A stretch of DNA of 64,000 nt from JAABRB01 sp963735025 (GTDB taxonomy: Bacteria; Pseudomonadota; Gammaproteobacteria; Burkholderiales; SG8-39), in assembly GCA_963735025.1 (NCBI GenBank), contig CAVTJG010000020.1, positions 69,478-133,477 on the forward strand, written 5' to 3'. The position numbers and the translations under genes are program-made. This document shows, in pieces, positions 24,892 to 33,929 of this stretch. How positions within the stretch are numbered: the stretch's first letter is position 1; each line of letters begins with the position of its first letter. The notes under the pieces are model-generated. The model was not told the origin of the DNA and made no database searches. It was given only the letters and a program-made list of their open reading frames with translations.

Positions 24892-25677
24892 GTGGTGCCG
24901 AACGCCGACGCCAGTCGAGCCGCCTCGCGCGCGCTGCCGGCAGTCCTGAGCGGCCTCGTCTTTGGTGTCGCACTCGTTGCGCCTTGGCCGCTTCACGCCC
25001 AGACAGCGAAGGGCTGGCTGCGGGCATTGCGACACGAGGACACAGCAAAGCTCTCACAGCTCACGACGGAAGGCGCGGACGTCAACCGGACGGCCGCCGA
25101 CGGGCGCTCGGCGCTGATGCTCGCCGCGAAGCACGGTGACCTGCGGCTCGCGCTGGCACTCATCGCCGCAGACGCAAAGATCGACGCCGCCAACTCTCGC
25201 GGCGGAACGGCGTTGATGTACGCCGTCGCGAGCGGCGAGTTCGCCATCGCCGAGGCGCTGCTTGCCCGTGGCGCCGCAGTCGATGCCAGGAGCACGACCG
25301 GCTGGACCGCTTTGACGATCGCAAGCGCCAAGGGCCATGACCACATCGCGAGGGCGCTGCTCGACGCGGGAGCCGATCCCGACGTGCAGGACATCTATGG
25401 CTACACGCCGCTCGCGCGCGCGATCGCGGAGCGTCACATCGCGGTCGTCAGGACGCTGCTCGACACGGGAAAAGTCGACCTCGACACGCGCACCGAGCTC
25501 GGCATGACACCGTTGCATCTCGCCGCGCTCGATGGATCGACGGACATGGCACGCCTGCTTCTCCTGCACGGAGCGTCGGTGAACGCCGTCGATGCGGAAG
25601 GCCGCACACCAGCCATGCTCGCTGCCGCGGCGGGACATCCCGACGTCGCGAAGCTGATCGAGTCCCACGGTCGATGA
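24892..25677 (+). CDS. exported ankyrin-repeat protein
   Basis: 261 residues from GTG. Signal-like N-terminus (LSGLVFGVALVAPWPLHAQ) with probable cleavage after AQ. Six to seven ankyrin repeats follow: DGRSALMLAAKHGDLRLALA, GGTALMYAVASGEFAIAEAL, TGWTALTIASAKGHDHIARA, YGYTPLARAIAERHIAVVRT, LGMTPLHLAALDGSTDMARL and EGRTPAMLAAAAGHPDVAKL. Ankyrin stacks mediate protein contacts, here probably in the periplasm. It starts 18 nt after the cytochrome b gene and likely belongs to the fdh transcript. Relation to FDH unknown. Confidence 0.8.
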   Translation: MVPNADASRAASRALPAVLSGLVFGVALVAPWPLHAQTAKGWLRALRHEDTAKLSQLTTEGADVNRTAADGRSALMLAAKHGDLRLALALIAADAKIDAANSRGGTALMYAVASGEFAIAEALLARGAAVDARSTTGWTALTIASAKGHDHIARALLDAGADPDVQDIYGYTPLARAIAERHIAVVRTLLDTGKVDLDTRTELGMTPLHLAALDGSTDMARLLLLHGASVNAVDAEGRTPAMLAAAAGHPDVAKLIESHGR

Positions 25678-25684
25678 GTCGGCG

Positions 25685-26011
25685 ATGACCATGCAGCAAT
25701 CTCCCGAACCGGACGCCCGAGGCGTATTCGCCACACCCCCCGGGTGTCGCCGGACGCTGGTTCATCTCTACCAGGGCGGCGAATACGGCCTGGTGGACGT
25801 CTTCGAGCTTTTCGGCCTCGGGGAGCTCCATCGTGATGTACAGGAAGGGGTCGCCCTTTCGCTGGCTGCGAGAGAGCTTGCGGAGCTCAAGGTCCTGGCC
25901 GATGCGTACAGCTTCGATCACGACGAAGGGTTCATCGCGATGTGCCTCGACCTTCACCGGTTCGCGACCGCAGCACCAGCGGATCGCCATCGTTTCGATG
26001 CCAACTTCTAG
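25685..26011 (+). CDS. uncertain small ORF
   Basis: 108 codons (MTMQQSPEPDARGVFATPPG...). No family recognised and no clear ribosome site. The opposite strand over 25690-25990 also reads as a plausible soluble peptide (MAIRWCCGREPVKVEAHRDE, MELPEAEKLEDVHQAVFAAL), so the true coding strand is undecided. This is the only gene-like content between the ankyrin gene and the cytochrome c gene. Confidence 0.3.
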   Translation: MTMQQSPEPDARGVFATPPGCRRTLVHLYQGGEYGLVDVFELFGLGELHRDVQEGVALSLAARELAELKVLADAYSFDHDEGFIAMCLDLHRFATAAPADRHRFDANF

Positions 26012-26071
26012 CAGGCCGCAGATCTTCCGCCCCTCGGGAGAAAATGGCGAAAGAGCCCGCCCGGCACTGCT

Positions 26072-27334
26072 TCAGCTGCCGGCCTTCTCGACCTCCTCGC
26101 GCACTTTGGCAACCTCGTCCGCATTGGTACGCGGAGCGCGATTGCCCCAGGCGTTGCGGATATAGTTCACGAGATCGGCCACCTGCTGGTCGTCGAATTT
26201 CCAGCCGTACGCGGGCATTGCGAGCCCGGTGGGCCTGCCGCTGGTCTTGGCCGCTTGCGCACCGGCAAGGATGATGTGCGCCAACGTGTCGCCGCGTTCG
26301 GCCTGGATCGACGAGCTTCCCTTGAGCGCAGGGAATACGCCGGCGAGCCCGTCGCCGTCTTCCATGTGACATCCAGTGCAATTGTCAAGATACAGCGCTG
26401 CGCCGCGCGCCAGCGCCGCGCGATCGCTATCGCTGGCCGACGACTCGCGCGCCGCCATTGATTCATCGTGCTCGGCCGGCAACGCCTTCAGATAGACCGC
26501 GATCGCCTGCAGATCCGCGTCGTCGAGATGTTGGGTCGAATGACGCACGACATCGGCCATTGGGCCGGCAGCGGTGGTATGTTCATTTGCACCGCTTTTC
26601 AGGTACTCGATGATCTGCGCGGCGGTCCAGCCGCCGAGGCCCGAGCGCAGGCCGCCGCTCAAGCTCGGGGCGTACCAGCGCTCACCGAAGGAGCCGCCCT
26701 CGAGCCGCTGATCGCGCTTGGGGGCGCCGAGCAGGTTCTTATCGGTGTGGCAAGCGCCGCAATGACCCAGTCCTTCGACCAGATACGCGCCGCGGTTCCA
26801 GTCTGCCGACTTGTCGCTGCGCGGCACGTACTCGCCCTCGTGTAGATACAGGGCGTTCCAGCCTCTCATCGCCGCACGCACGCTCAGCGGCCATGGCAGC
26901 TCGGGTGCGCGGTTTTCTTGTCGGACCGGCTCGAGGGTGTCGAGGTAGGCCTTCATCGCGCGGATGTCTGCGCGGCCAACTTTCGTGAACCAGGGGTAAG
27001 GGAAGGCGGGATACAGGAGCGCGCCGTCGCGGCGCACGCCGTGGTGCATCGCATTGTAGAAATCCGCGTCGGAGTACTTGCCAATGCCGGTCTGCGGATC
27101 GGGTGTGATATTGGTCGAGTAGATCGTGCCGAACGGCGTTGCCATCGCCAGTCCGCCGGCGAAGGGTTTGCCGCCCGGATTGGTGTGACACGCCGCGCAG
27201 TCGCCAGCGGCGACTAGGTAGCGCCCTCTTTCGATGGTGGTATACGTCCTGCCCTGGGCGACGAGATCGGTCGGAGCGAGCAGCAGCGCCGCGAGAACGC
27301 CGGCAAGCCAGAGCGCTGGGTGCGATGTGCGCAT
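26072..27334 (-). CDS. tri-haem cytochrome c subunit of membrane dehydrogenase
   Basis: 420 residues with a cleavable signal (LAGVLAALLLAPTDLVAQG). Three CxxCH sites (CAACH ~residue 50, CGACH ~190, CTGCH ~330), each in its own class I cytochrome c domain. This is the plan of the cytochrome subunits of gluconate, sorbitol, fructose and alcohol dehydrogenases (AdhB-like). It should carry electrons from the flavoprotein to quinone or to a terminal oxidase. Last gene of a three-gene leftward operon. Confidence 0.9.
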   Translation of the reverse strand: MRTSHPALWLAGVLAALLLAPTDLVAQGRTYTTIERGRYLVAAGDCAACHTNPGGKPFAGGLAMATPFGTIYSTNITPDPQTGIGKYSDADFYNAMHHGVRRDGALLYPAFPYPWFTKVGRADIRAMKAYLDTLEPVRQENRAPELPWPLSVRAAMRGWNALYLHEGEYVPRSDKSADWNRGAYLVEGLGHCGACHTDKNLLGAPKRDQRLEGGSFGERWYAPSLSGGLRSGLGGWTAAQIIEYLKSGANEHTTAAGPMADVVRHSTQHLDDADLQAIAVYLKALPAEHDESMAARESSASDSDRAALARGAALYLDNCTGCHMEDGDGLAGVFPALKGSSSIQAERGDTLAHIILAGAQAAKTSGRPTGLAMPAYGWKFDDQQVADLVNYIRNAWGNRAPRTNADEVAKVREEVEKAGS

Positions 27335-27359
27335 TGCGATGCTCCTTCTCGCCCCCCGG

Positions 27360-29132
27360 TCACACCTCGATCAGCGGCCGTCCGGGGCTCTTCAGATACC
27401 GATTGCGAATTGCGTCGGCGGCCCAGTACGTGAGCGCACCCACCGTGCCGGTCGGGTTGTATCCGGGGTTCTGTGGAAACACCGAGGCACCCATCACGAA
27501 CAGGTTCGAAACGTCCCACGACTGCAGGTAGCGATTGACGACGCTGGTTTGCGGGTCGGCGCCCATCACCGCGCCGCCCGTGTTGTGAGTGGTCTGGTAG
27601 GGAGCGATCCGATAGTGGCCCTTGCGGTAGTTCTTCTCCATCGAGCGCGGCTTCATCGCGTGCGCTATCTTGGCGGCCTGATCGGTCAGGAATTTCGACA
27701 TCCTGATCTCATTGTCATGGAAATCGAAGGTCATTCGCAGCAGCGGGTTGCCGTAGTCGTCGCGATAGGTCGGATCGAGATCGAGATACGAACCGCGATA
27801 GCTCATCACGCTGCCGTGGGTGGCGATTGATGCGCTGCGCTGATAGTTCTCGTGTCTTGCCTTCTTCCAGGCACTGCCCCATTTCGGCGTGCCCGCAGGC
27901 ACGAGGTTTTGCTGGAGGATCGGCCGCCCGCCAGTTGTCCAGAGCGCGATGTAGCCGCCGCCGATGAACCCATGCGGCCCATGGTCGAAGTTGTCGCCGT
28001 TGAACTCGTCGATGGCCTGGCCAAGCGCGCCGGCGCCCATGAAAGGGTTGAGATTCTGCTCGTTCACGAAAACGTGCACCGAAGACGTGATCTGGTAGGC
28101 GTAGTTGCGTCCGACCGCCCCTACGCCGAATCGCGGATCGTAGGGCTTGCCGATTCCGGAGAGCAGCAGCAGATGGACGTTGTGGTGCGCGTACGCGCAA
28201 AGTATCACCAGCTCCGCCGGCTGCTCGAACTCGCGGCCGTTGACGTCCACGTAAGTGACGCCGGTCGCGCGCTTTCCCGAGGCATCGAGATTCACGCGCG
28301 TGACGTTGCACAACGTTCGCAATGAGAAATTGTCCTTCTCGACAAGCACGGGCAGGATCGTCGTCTGCGGCGACGCCTTCGAATAATTGCCGCATCCGAA
28401 CCATTCGCAGAATCCGCAATAGGTGCACTGTCCCATCTGCACGCCATACGGATTGCGGTAGGGACGCGAGGTATTGGCAGCCGGGCACGGAAAGGGCTGA
28501 AAACCCGCTTCGCGCGCGGCCTTGTCGAACAGCACCGTCGCATAGCTGCGCTCGAGCGGCGGCAATGGGTAGTCGCGCTGGCGCTGTCCCTCGAACGGAT
28601 TGCCGCCGGGCTGCAGCGCGCCTTTCAGGTTGCCGGCCTTTCCGGAGACGCCGCAAAGATACTCGAAGCGGTCGTAGAATGGCTCGAGCTCGTCATAGGT
28701 AACGCCCCAATCCTGCAAGGTCATGTCCTGCGGGATGAATTTCTTGCCGTAACGCCGCTCGATGTGTGTGCGTGCGAGGAAGTCGCTCGGCAGGAAGCGC
28801 CAGCACTGGCCGTTCCAGTGCACGCCGGCGCCGCCGACGCCTGATCCCGGATTGAACGAGCCGAGATGACGCATCGGCAGTGCAGTCTGCTCGATTGAAT
28901 TCCGAAAGGTGAGCGTTTCCCGCGCGAGCTCCTCGAAGAGGCCGTTGCGCACCGCATAGCGAAGTTCGTCTTGAATGTGCGTCGGCGCGAAGTCGGGCAC
29001 CGTATCGCGTGTTTTGCCGCGTTCGATCGCGAGCACCCGCATCCCGGCGTCGGTCAGCTCCTGCGCCAGGATCGACGCGGTCCAGCCGAAGCCGACCAGG
29101 ACCACGTCCACCGGCTCGAGTTTGGTGGCCAT
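27360..29132 (-). CDS. GMC-type FAD dehydrogenase, gluconate 2-dehydrogenase-like large subunit
   Basis: 590 residues from ATG 29132 (MATKLEPVDVVLVGFGW). The FAD-binding start is GFGWTAS, a variant of GxGxxG. Family marks are SFNPGSGVGGAGVHWNGQCW, a Cys-rich segment GQCTYCGFCEWFGCGNYSK that in relatives may bind an Fe-S cluster, and the C-terminal GMC block (HNTGGAVMGADP, VMGASVFPQNPGYNPTGTVG). It oxidises a sugar or sugar acid in the periplasm together with the upstream small subunit and downstream cytochrome. The substrate cannot be named from sequence. Export is probably by hitch-hiking on the Tat-type leader of the small subunit. Confidence 0.88.
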   Translation of the reverse strand: MATKLEPVDVVLVGFGWTASILAQELTDAGMRVLAIERGKTRDTVPDFAPTHIQDELRYAVRNGLFEELARETLTFRNSIEQTALPMRHLGSFNPGSGVGGAGVHWNGQCWRFLPSDFLARTHIERRYGKKFIPQDMTLQDWGVTYDELEPFYDRFEYLCGVSGKAGNLKGALQPGGNPFEGQRQRDYPLPPLERSYATVLFDKAAREAGFQPFPCPAANTSRPYRNPYGVQMGQCTYCGFCEWFGCGNYSKASPQTTILPVLVEKDNFSLRTLCNVTRVNLDASGKRATGVTYVDVNGREFEQPAELVILCAYAHHNVHLLLLSGIGKPYDPRFGVGAVGRNYAYQITSSVHVFVNEQNLNPFMGAGALGQAIDEFNGDNFDHGPHGFIGGGYIALWTTGGRPILQQNLVPAGTPKWGSAWKKARHENYQRSASIATHGSVMSYRGSYLDLDPTYRDDYGNPLLRMTFDFHDNEIRMSKFLTDQAAKIAHAMKPRSMEKNYRKGHYRIAPYQTTHNTGGAVMGADPQTSVVNRYLQSWDVSNLFVMGASVFPQNPGYNPTGTVGALTYWAADAIRNRYLKSPGRPLIEV

Positions 29133-29136
29133 CGCC

Positions 29137-29868
29137 TCAGCCTCCCTGGCGTGGCCGCGCGCCGCTTCGACCCGCGAGACCAACCGTCGGTTCCGTGTAG
29201 GGCTTGCCGTGCTGGCGGATCTCGATCACATAGTTGTAGCGAGGTCCCGGAAAACCGAGCAACTTCCAGCCGGCGAAATCGCGATTTCCGCCGTAGATGG
29301 GATCGGCAAAGTATCCCTCATTCGTGTTCTGCAGCAGCATGTGGAAGAACTCCTTCGCCGGCAAGCCGTTCAGTGCGATCTCGCCCTGTTCGAGCCCGTG
29401 CAGCACCTCGTCCTGCGCCGACGCCGTCAGCTGGGCAAACGACTTGCCGGCCCGCGTTTTCCGGCAATGCTCGTCGACGGCGGCAATCGCCGCGCGATAG
29501 AGCTGTGCGGGCGTCAGCTTCAGTTGGTAACCCTGCTCGTCGGTTCCTTCTTTCCAGGGTCCCTGCATGTACCAGGCCTCACCACGGCCGAAAGGCCCCG
29601 CCAGCTGTTGGTCGATAAAGAACGCGACGCCGGCCTCGAGCGCGCCCGGCCCGAGCGCGTCGGCCGGAATCAAGCGTCCGACCGCGGCCTTGAGAAAGTC
29701 GATCTCTGGTGCGGCTGCCCAACTGAACGACTCCGCGACCGGTGGCGGCAACAACGACTGCGCCACTGCTGCCGTGGCTGCGCGGGGCGCGAACCAGAAG
29801 GCCGCGCCCACGGCGCCAGCGGCAGCAGCGGCCTTGCGGAACAGCTCGCGGCGCGTGAGGCGAGGCAT
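29137..29868 (-). CDS. gluconate 2-dehydrogenase subunit 3-like protein
   Basis: 243 residues. A leader with twin Arg (TRRELFRKAAAAAGAVGAAF) then an export site, and a body typical of subunit 3: AAPEIDFLKAAVGRLIPADA, GVAFFIDQQLAGPFGRGEAW, GYFADPIYGGNRDFAGWKLL and GFPGPRYNYV. It chaperones and stabilises the GMC flavoprotein during Tat export. First gene of the operon, 4 nt before the GMC gene, and 42 nt downstream of a sigma54-type promoter. Confidence 0.88.
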   Translation of the reverse strand: MPRLTRRELFRKAAAAAGAVGAAFWFAPRAATAAVAQSLLPPPVAESFSWAAAPEIDFLKAAVGRLIPADALGPGALEAGVAFFIDQQLAGPFGRGEAWYMQGPWKEGTDEQGYQLKLTPAQLYRAAIAAVDEHCRKTRAGKSFAQLTASAQDEVLHGLEQGEIALNGLPAKEFFHMLLQNTNEGYFADPIYGGNRDFAGWKLLGFPGPRYNYVIEIRQHGKPYTEPTVGLAGRSGARPRQGG

Positions 29869-29909
29869 GGTGCAGACTCTCTCAGAGGGCAAGGAACATC
29901 GACGGTGAA

Positions 29910-29925
29910 GGCAAACGTCATGCCC
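29910..29925 (-). promoter_or_regulatory. sigma54 -24/-12 promoter of gluconate-dehydrogenase-like operon
   Basis: Minus-strand GGGCATGACGTTTGCC, exact GG-N10-GC with TTGC, 42 nt before ATG 29868. The GGTAA dyad in repeat copy 1 lies ~93 bp further upstream. Confidence 0.72.
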
Positions 29926-29965
29926 GGAATGGGATCGACGCCTCTGATCCAAACCTGGCGCAACC

Positions 29966-30305
29966 CGGGCGTCGGCTGCCCGGTCTTCGGCCTGCAGAAA
30001 TTGTCGGCGCCACCACCGGTAACGCTTACACGGAGCCTCGGCCGACCGGAAATGGCCGAGGCTGGTCGGAGCGCATCCTGGCGGCAACAAGACCTGCGCG
30101 CAAGGCTCTTTCTCTTGCGAAATACAGGCACGCCCCGGGCGTCGGCTGCCCGATCTTCGGCAAGCGGAAATTGCCGGCGCCACCACCGGTAACGCTTACG
30201 CGGAGCCTCGGCCGACCGGAAATGGCCGAGGCTGGTCGGAGCGCATACTGGCGGCAAGAAGACCTGCGCGCGAGGCTCTCGCGGTGCGAAATGCAGGCAC
30301 GCCCC
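29966..30305. repeat. 170-bp tandem duplication (two copies) between divergent operons
   Basis: Copies at about 29966-30135 and 30136-30305, with scattered substitutions. Each holds the dyad GGTAACGCTTAC (30018, 30188), a perfect 10-bp inverted repeat AGCCTCGGCC / GGCCGAGGCT around a 10-nt loop, and an AGGCACGCCCC block. In copy 2 that block continues TTGCG and makes a sigma54 promoter. In copy 1 the same place reads GGGC. No coding capacity is evident and no transposon ends are seen. Confidence 0.85.
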
Positions 30306-30310
30306 TTGCG
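30295..30310 (+). promoter_or_regulatory. sigma54 -24/-12 promoter of ACIII-caa3 operon
   Basis: AGGCACGCCCCTTGCG, one base from TGGCACG-N4-TTGC with exact spacing, formed at the right edge of repeat copy 2 and 120 nt before actA. The dyad at 30188 is 107 bp upstream. Confidence 0.7.
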
Positions 30311-30429
30311 TGAGCGGTCGTGCGCAAGTGTCTGTAGCGCCGGGACGAAACATCGCATGACGCAGGGTCGGCTGGCTTCTCGCCGCGCCGCCCCCGGCCC
30401 AATCCGGCGGCGAGAGAGCTATCAAGTAA

Positions 30430-31080
30430 ATGCCGCAGATATTCCGCCCGTCCACGGGGCTCGTCCTCAACCTCGTGCTGCTCGCAGGCGTGGCAGTGAT
30501 GGCAGCACTGGTCTTCGCGTGGCGGGAGGCGATCGCTGATCGGTACGGCATCGGGGACCCGGTCCCGCAGCCGGTGCCGTTCAGCCACAAGCACCACGTG
30601 GCAGAGGAGGGCATCGACTGCCGCTACTGCCACAGCGACGTGGAGCAATCAGCCTTTGCCGGGATTCCCGCAAACGATGTCTGCATGACGTGTCATTCGG
30701 TCCTGTTCCGCGACGCGTCCGTGCTGGCACCGCTACGCGCGAGCTTCCGCGGCGGCAAGCCGCTCGCGTGGAGGCGGGTGAACAAACTGCCCGATTTCGT
30801 CTACTTCGATCACGGCATCCACGTCGCGAAAGGCGTGGGTTGCGTCACCTGCCACGGCCGGGTCGACCAGATGCCACTCACGTGGCGCGCTCGCTCCCTG
30901 GCCATGCAGTGGTGCCTGCAATGCCACCGCCATCCCGAGCAGCACGTCCGTCCACGCGAGCACGTGTTCGAGATGGCCTGGCAACCGCCGCCGGACCGCG
31001 CTGCGCTCGGACGAAGGCTCGTCGCCGAGTACGGCATCCACGCTGATCGCGTGACCGACTGCTCGGTCTGCCATCGCTGA
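30430..31080 (+). CDS. actA: alternative complex III pentahaem cytochrome subunit
   Basis: 216 residues. N-terminal membrane anchor (LVLNLVLLAGVAVMAALVFAW) and five CxxCH motifs (CRYCH, CMTCH, CVTCH, CLQCH, CSVCH), the class III-like cytochrome of ActA. In ACIII it accepts electrons from the Fe-S subunit and hands them to ActE or the oxidase. First gene of a tightly overlapped operon. The stop overlaps actB's ATG. Some ActA have six haems in the same architecture. Confidence 0.92.
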   Translation: MPQIFRPSTGLVLNLVLLAGVAVMAALVFAWREAIADRYGIGDPVPQPVPFSHKHHVAEEGIDCRYCHSDVEQSAFAGIPANDVCMTCHSVLFRDASVLAPLRASFRGGKPLAWRRVNKLPDFVYFDHGIHVAKGVGCVTCHGRVDQMPLTWRARSLAMQWCLQCHRHPEQHVRPREHVFEMAWQPPPDRAALGRRLVAEYGIHADRVTDCSVCHR

Positions 31081-33929
31081 TGAAGGACCGCACAGTGAAC
31101 AGCCGATCGGTGCCGCCGGACCTTCACAACGGTCGCCGCGATTTCATGAAGCTCATGGCCGCGTCGATCGCGCTGGGCGGCGTCGGCGGCTGCAGCCCGC
31201 CGCCGGAGAAGATCGTCCCGTACGCGCGCAGCCCGGAGGGTCTGGTCCCGGGCGAGCCGGTCTTCTATGCGACGGCCATGGTCCTGGACGGCTTCGCGAA
31301 AGGTGTCCTCGTGGAGTGCAACATGGGGCGTCCCACCAAGGTGGAGGGTAATCGCCTGCATCCTGCGAGCCTGGGTGCGACCGACGTCTTTGCGCAGGCG
31401 TCGGTGCTCGGATTGTGGGACCCGGATCGCTCGCAGGCGGTGATGCGCGAGCGCGAGATCTCCAGCTGGCCGAATTTCCTGACGGCCATGGCGCCCGAGG
31501 TCTTGCGCCTGCGGCAAACCGGCGGCGCGGGCCTGCGCCTCCTCACGGGAACCATCACGTCGCCCACGCTCGGTGCACAGATCCAGTCGCTGCTTGCCGC
31601 CTATCCGGAAGCCCGCTGGCATGTGCATCAGCCGCTCGACGCCGAAAACCACGACGCTGCGAGCACTGCCGCGTTCGGCACGCCGTTGGACTGCCAGGTT
31701 CACCTCGAAAAGGCGGACGTGATCGTGTCACTCGACGCCGATTTCCTCGGCGCCGGCGCCGCCAGCCTGCGCAGCGCGCGGCACTTCGCGGCCCGCCGCG
31801 GCGCTTCCGGAGCGCAGGCGATGACGCGACTCTATGCCGTCGAGTCCTCGATCGGCGTCACCGGCGCCATGGCCGACCATCGGTTGCCGGTTCGACCGAC
31901 CGGCGTGGAGACCTTCGCCCGGCTCGTAGCCGCCCGCCTCGGACTGGCGGTGTCCGCGCCGTCCGCGCCCGACCAGCGGATGGACGCGTTTGCGGCCGCA
32001 GTGGTCGTCGACCTCTCGCGGCATCGCGGACGCAGCGTGGTGATCGCGGGCGAGCGCCAACCACCCGCCGTTCACGTGCTCGCCCACGCGCTCAACGCCG
32101 AGCTGGGCGGCGCGGGCGCGACGGTCACGTACACGGATCCGGTTGCCGTGCGCCCGCCGGTCGCGCAGGGCGGATCGCTCGGCGACCTCGTCGCGGCGCT
32201 CGCCGCGGGCGAAGTCGACATGCTCGTCATCGCCGGGAGCAATCCGGTCGCAACCGCACCGGTGGATCTCGACTTCGGCACGCAGCTCGCCAGGGCCCGA
32301 CTCGCGATTCACATGGGCCTCTACCGCGACGAGACGGGAAACCGGACGCGCTGGCACGTGCCCGAGGCGCATTACATGGAGACGTGGAGCGACGCGCGCG
32401 CGTTCGACGGGACCGCGACCATCGTGCAACCGCTCATCGCGCCCCTGTACGCCGGCGTCTCGATCCATGCGCTGATCGCCGCGCTGATCGGCGACTCGGG
32501 ACGCACCGCCCACGCTCTTGTGCGCGAACACTGGCAGCAGAAGCGCGGCAGCGACTTCGAGGCGTTCTGGCAGCAGGCGTTGCACGACGGCATCGTTCCT
32601 GACACCGCTTTCCCGCGCAAGTCCCCCGCATTCCGGCACGCGGCGCTCGCCGCGCTGACGGCGCCCGTCGCGACCGACCGCGACTCGCTGGAAATCGTGT
32701 TCGCGCCCGACCCGTGCGTGTGGGACGGCCAATTCGCCAACAACGCATGGCTGCAGGAGCTGCCCAAGCCCATCACGACCCTGACCTGGGACAACGCGGC
32801 ATTGCTCGGACCGGCGACCGCCGAACGTCTGGGACTCGAAACCGACGATCTCGTCGAGCTGCAACATCGCGAGCGAAGCGTTCTCGCCCCGGTGCGGGTG
32901 GTGCCCGGCCATCCGGACGGCACCGTGACGGCGCCGCTCGGGTACGGCCGCGCACGGGCCGGCTCGGTCGGCAGCGGCCGCGGCTTCGATGCCTATGCGC
33001 TGCGCCTGTCTTCCGCGCCCTGGATCGGGTCGCAGGTGACCTTGCGCAAGACCGGCCGCCGCCGGCGCCTGGCCGCGACGCAAACGCATCACCGGATGAG
33101 CGGTCGCGATCCGGTGCGCACGGCGACAGCCGGCGAGTTCGCGGGCAATCCGGACTTTGCTCGAGGCCGAGCAAACGCGTCGCTGTATCCGCGCTACCCG
33201 CGCGGCGAGTACGCCTGGGCGATGTCGATCGACCTCGGCGCGTGCATCGGCTGCAACGCCTGCACGATCGCATGCCAGGCGGAGAACAACATCCCCGTGG
33301 TCGGCAAGGAGGAAGTCGACCGCGGACGGGAGATGCACTGGATCAGGGTCGACACCTATCTCGCCGGTCCGGCAGCGCACCCGACGACCCACTTCCAGCC
33401 GGTGCCCTGCATGCACTGCGAGGATGCGCCATGCGAGCTCGTCTGCCCGGTCGGCGCGACGATGCATGACGCCGGCGGCCTGAACGTCCAGGTCTACAAC
33501 CGCTGCATCGGTACCCGCTTCTGCTCGAACAACTGCCCCTACAAGGTGCGCCGGTTCAACTTCCTGCAGTTCGCAGACGAGGCCAGCCGCGCGCTGCGCG
33601 CCCAGCGCAATCCGGAAGTGACGGTGCGTCGCCGCGGCGTGATGGAGAAGTGCACCTACTGCGTGCAGCGCATCACCCGGGCGCGCATCGACGCCGACCG
33701 GCGCGGGGGGAAGATCCGCGACGGGGATGTCGTCACCGCGTGCGAGGCCGCCTGCCCGACCGGTGCGATCGTGTTCGGAAATCTCGCCGAGCCGGCAAGC
33801 CGGGTCGCGCGAGCCAAGCATTCCCCGCTCGACTACACGCTGCTCGAGGAGGAGAACACCCGGCCGCGAACGACGTATCTCGCGAAGTTGACCAACCCGA
33901 ATCCGGACTTCGAGCGCGAGGGTTCGTGA
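31080..33929 (+). CDS. actB: alternative complex III Fe-S/molybdopterin-like subunit
   Basis: 949 residues. Tat-like leader (GRRDFMKLMAASIALGGVGG). Residues ~50-660 resemble a molybdopterin oxidoreductase domain but lack the N-terminal [4Fe-4S] cysteines and obvious Mo ligand, as in ActB, where no molybdenum is bound. The C-terminal ~250 residues form the ferredoxin domain with four Cys clusters (CIGCNACTIAC, CMHCEDAPCELVC, CIGTRFCSNNCPYK, CTYC with CEAAC). It takes electrons from quinol via ActC and passes them to ActA. The stop overlaps the next GTG. Confidence 0.92.
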   Translation: MKDRTVNSRSVPPDLHNGRRDFMKLMAASIALGGVGGCSPPPEKIVPYARSPEGLVPGEPVFYATAMVLDGFAKGVLVECNMGRPTKVEGNRLHPASLGATDVFAQASVLGLWDPDRSQAVMREREISSWPNFLTAMAPEVLRLRQTGGAGLRLLTGTITSPTLGAQIQSLLAAYPEARWHVHQPLDAENHDAASTAAFGTPLDCQVHLEKADVIVSLDADFLGAGAASLRSARHFAARRGASGAQAMTRLYAVESSIGVTGAMADHRLPVRPTGVETFARLVAARLGLAVSAPSAPDQRMDAFAAAVVVDLSRHRGRSVVIAGERQPPAVHVLAHALNAELGGAGATVTYTDPVAVRPPVAQGGSLGDLVAALAAGEVDMLVIAGSNPVATAPVDLDFGTQLARARLAIHMGLYRDETGNRTRWHVPEAHYMETWSDARAFDGTATIVQPLIAPLYAGVSIHALIAALIGDSGRTAHALVREHWQQKRGSDFEAFWQQALHDGIVPDTAFPRKSPAFRHAALAALTAPVATDRDSLEIVFAPDPCVWDGQFANNAWLQELPKPITTLTWDNAALLGPATAERLGLETDDLVELQHRERSVLAPVRVVPGHPDGTVTAPLGYGRARAGSVGSGRGFDAYALRLSSAPWIGSQVTLRKTGRRRRLAATQTHHRMSGRDPVRTATAGEFAGNPDFARGRANASLYPRYPRGEYAWAMSIDLGACIGCNACTIACQAENNIPVVGKEEVDRGREMHWIRVDTYLAGPAAHPTTHFQPVPCMHCEDAPCELVCPVGATMHDAGGLNVQVYNRCIGTRFCSNNCPYKVRRFNFLQFADEASRALRAQRNPEVTVRRRGVMEKCTYCVQRITRARIDADRRGGKIRDGDVVTACEAACPTGAIVFGNLAEPASRVARAKHSPLDYTLLEEENTRPRTTYLAKLTNPNPDFEREGS

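Noticed and set aside
29966..30305. The 170-bp tandem as an insertion sequence or CRISPR array
   Set aside because: Only two units, no ORF, no terminal repeats with target duplication, no spacer pattern.
31728..33821. 697-codon open frame on the minus strand
   Set aside because: Antisense shadow of actB, Arg/Ala/His-rich, with no ribosome site or domain.
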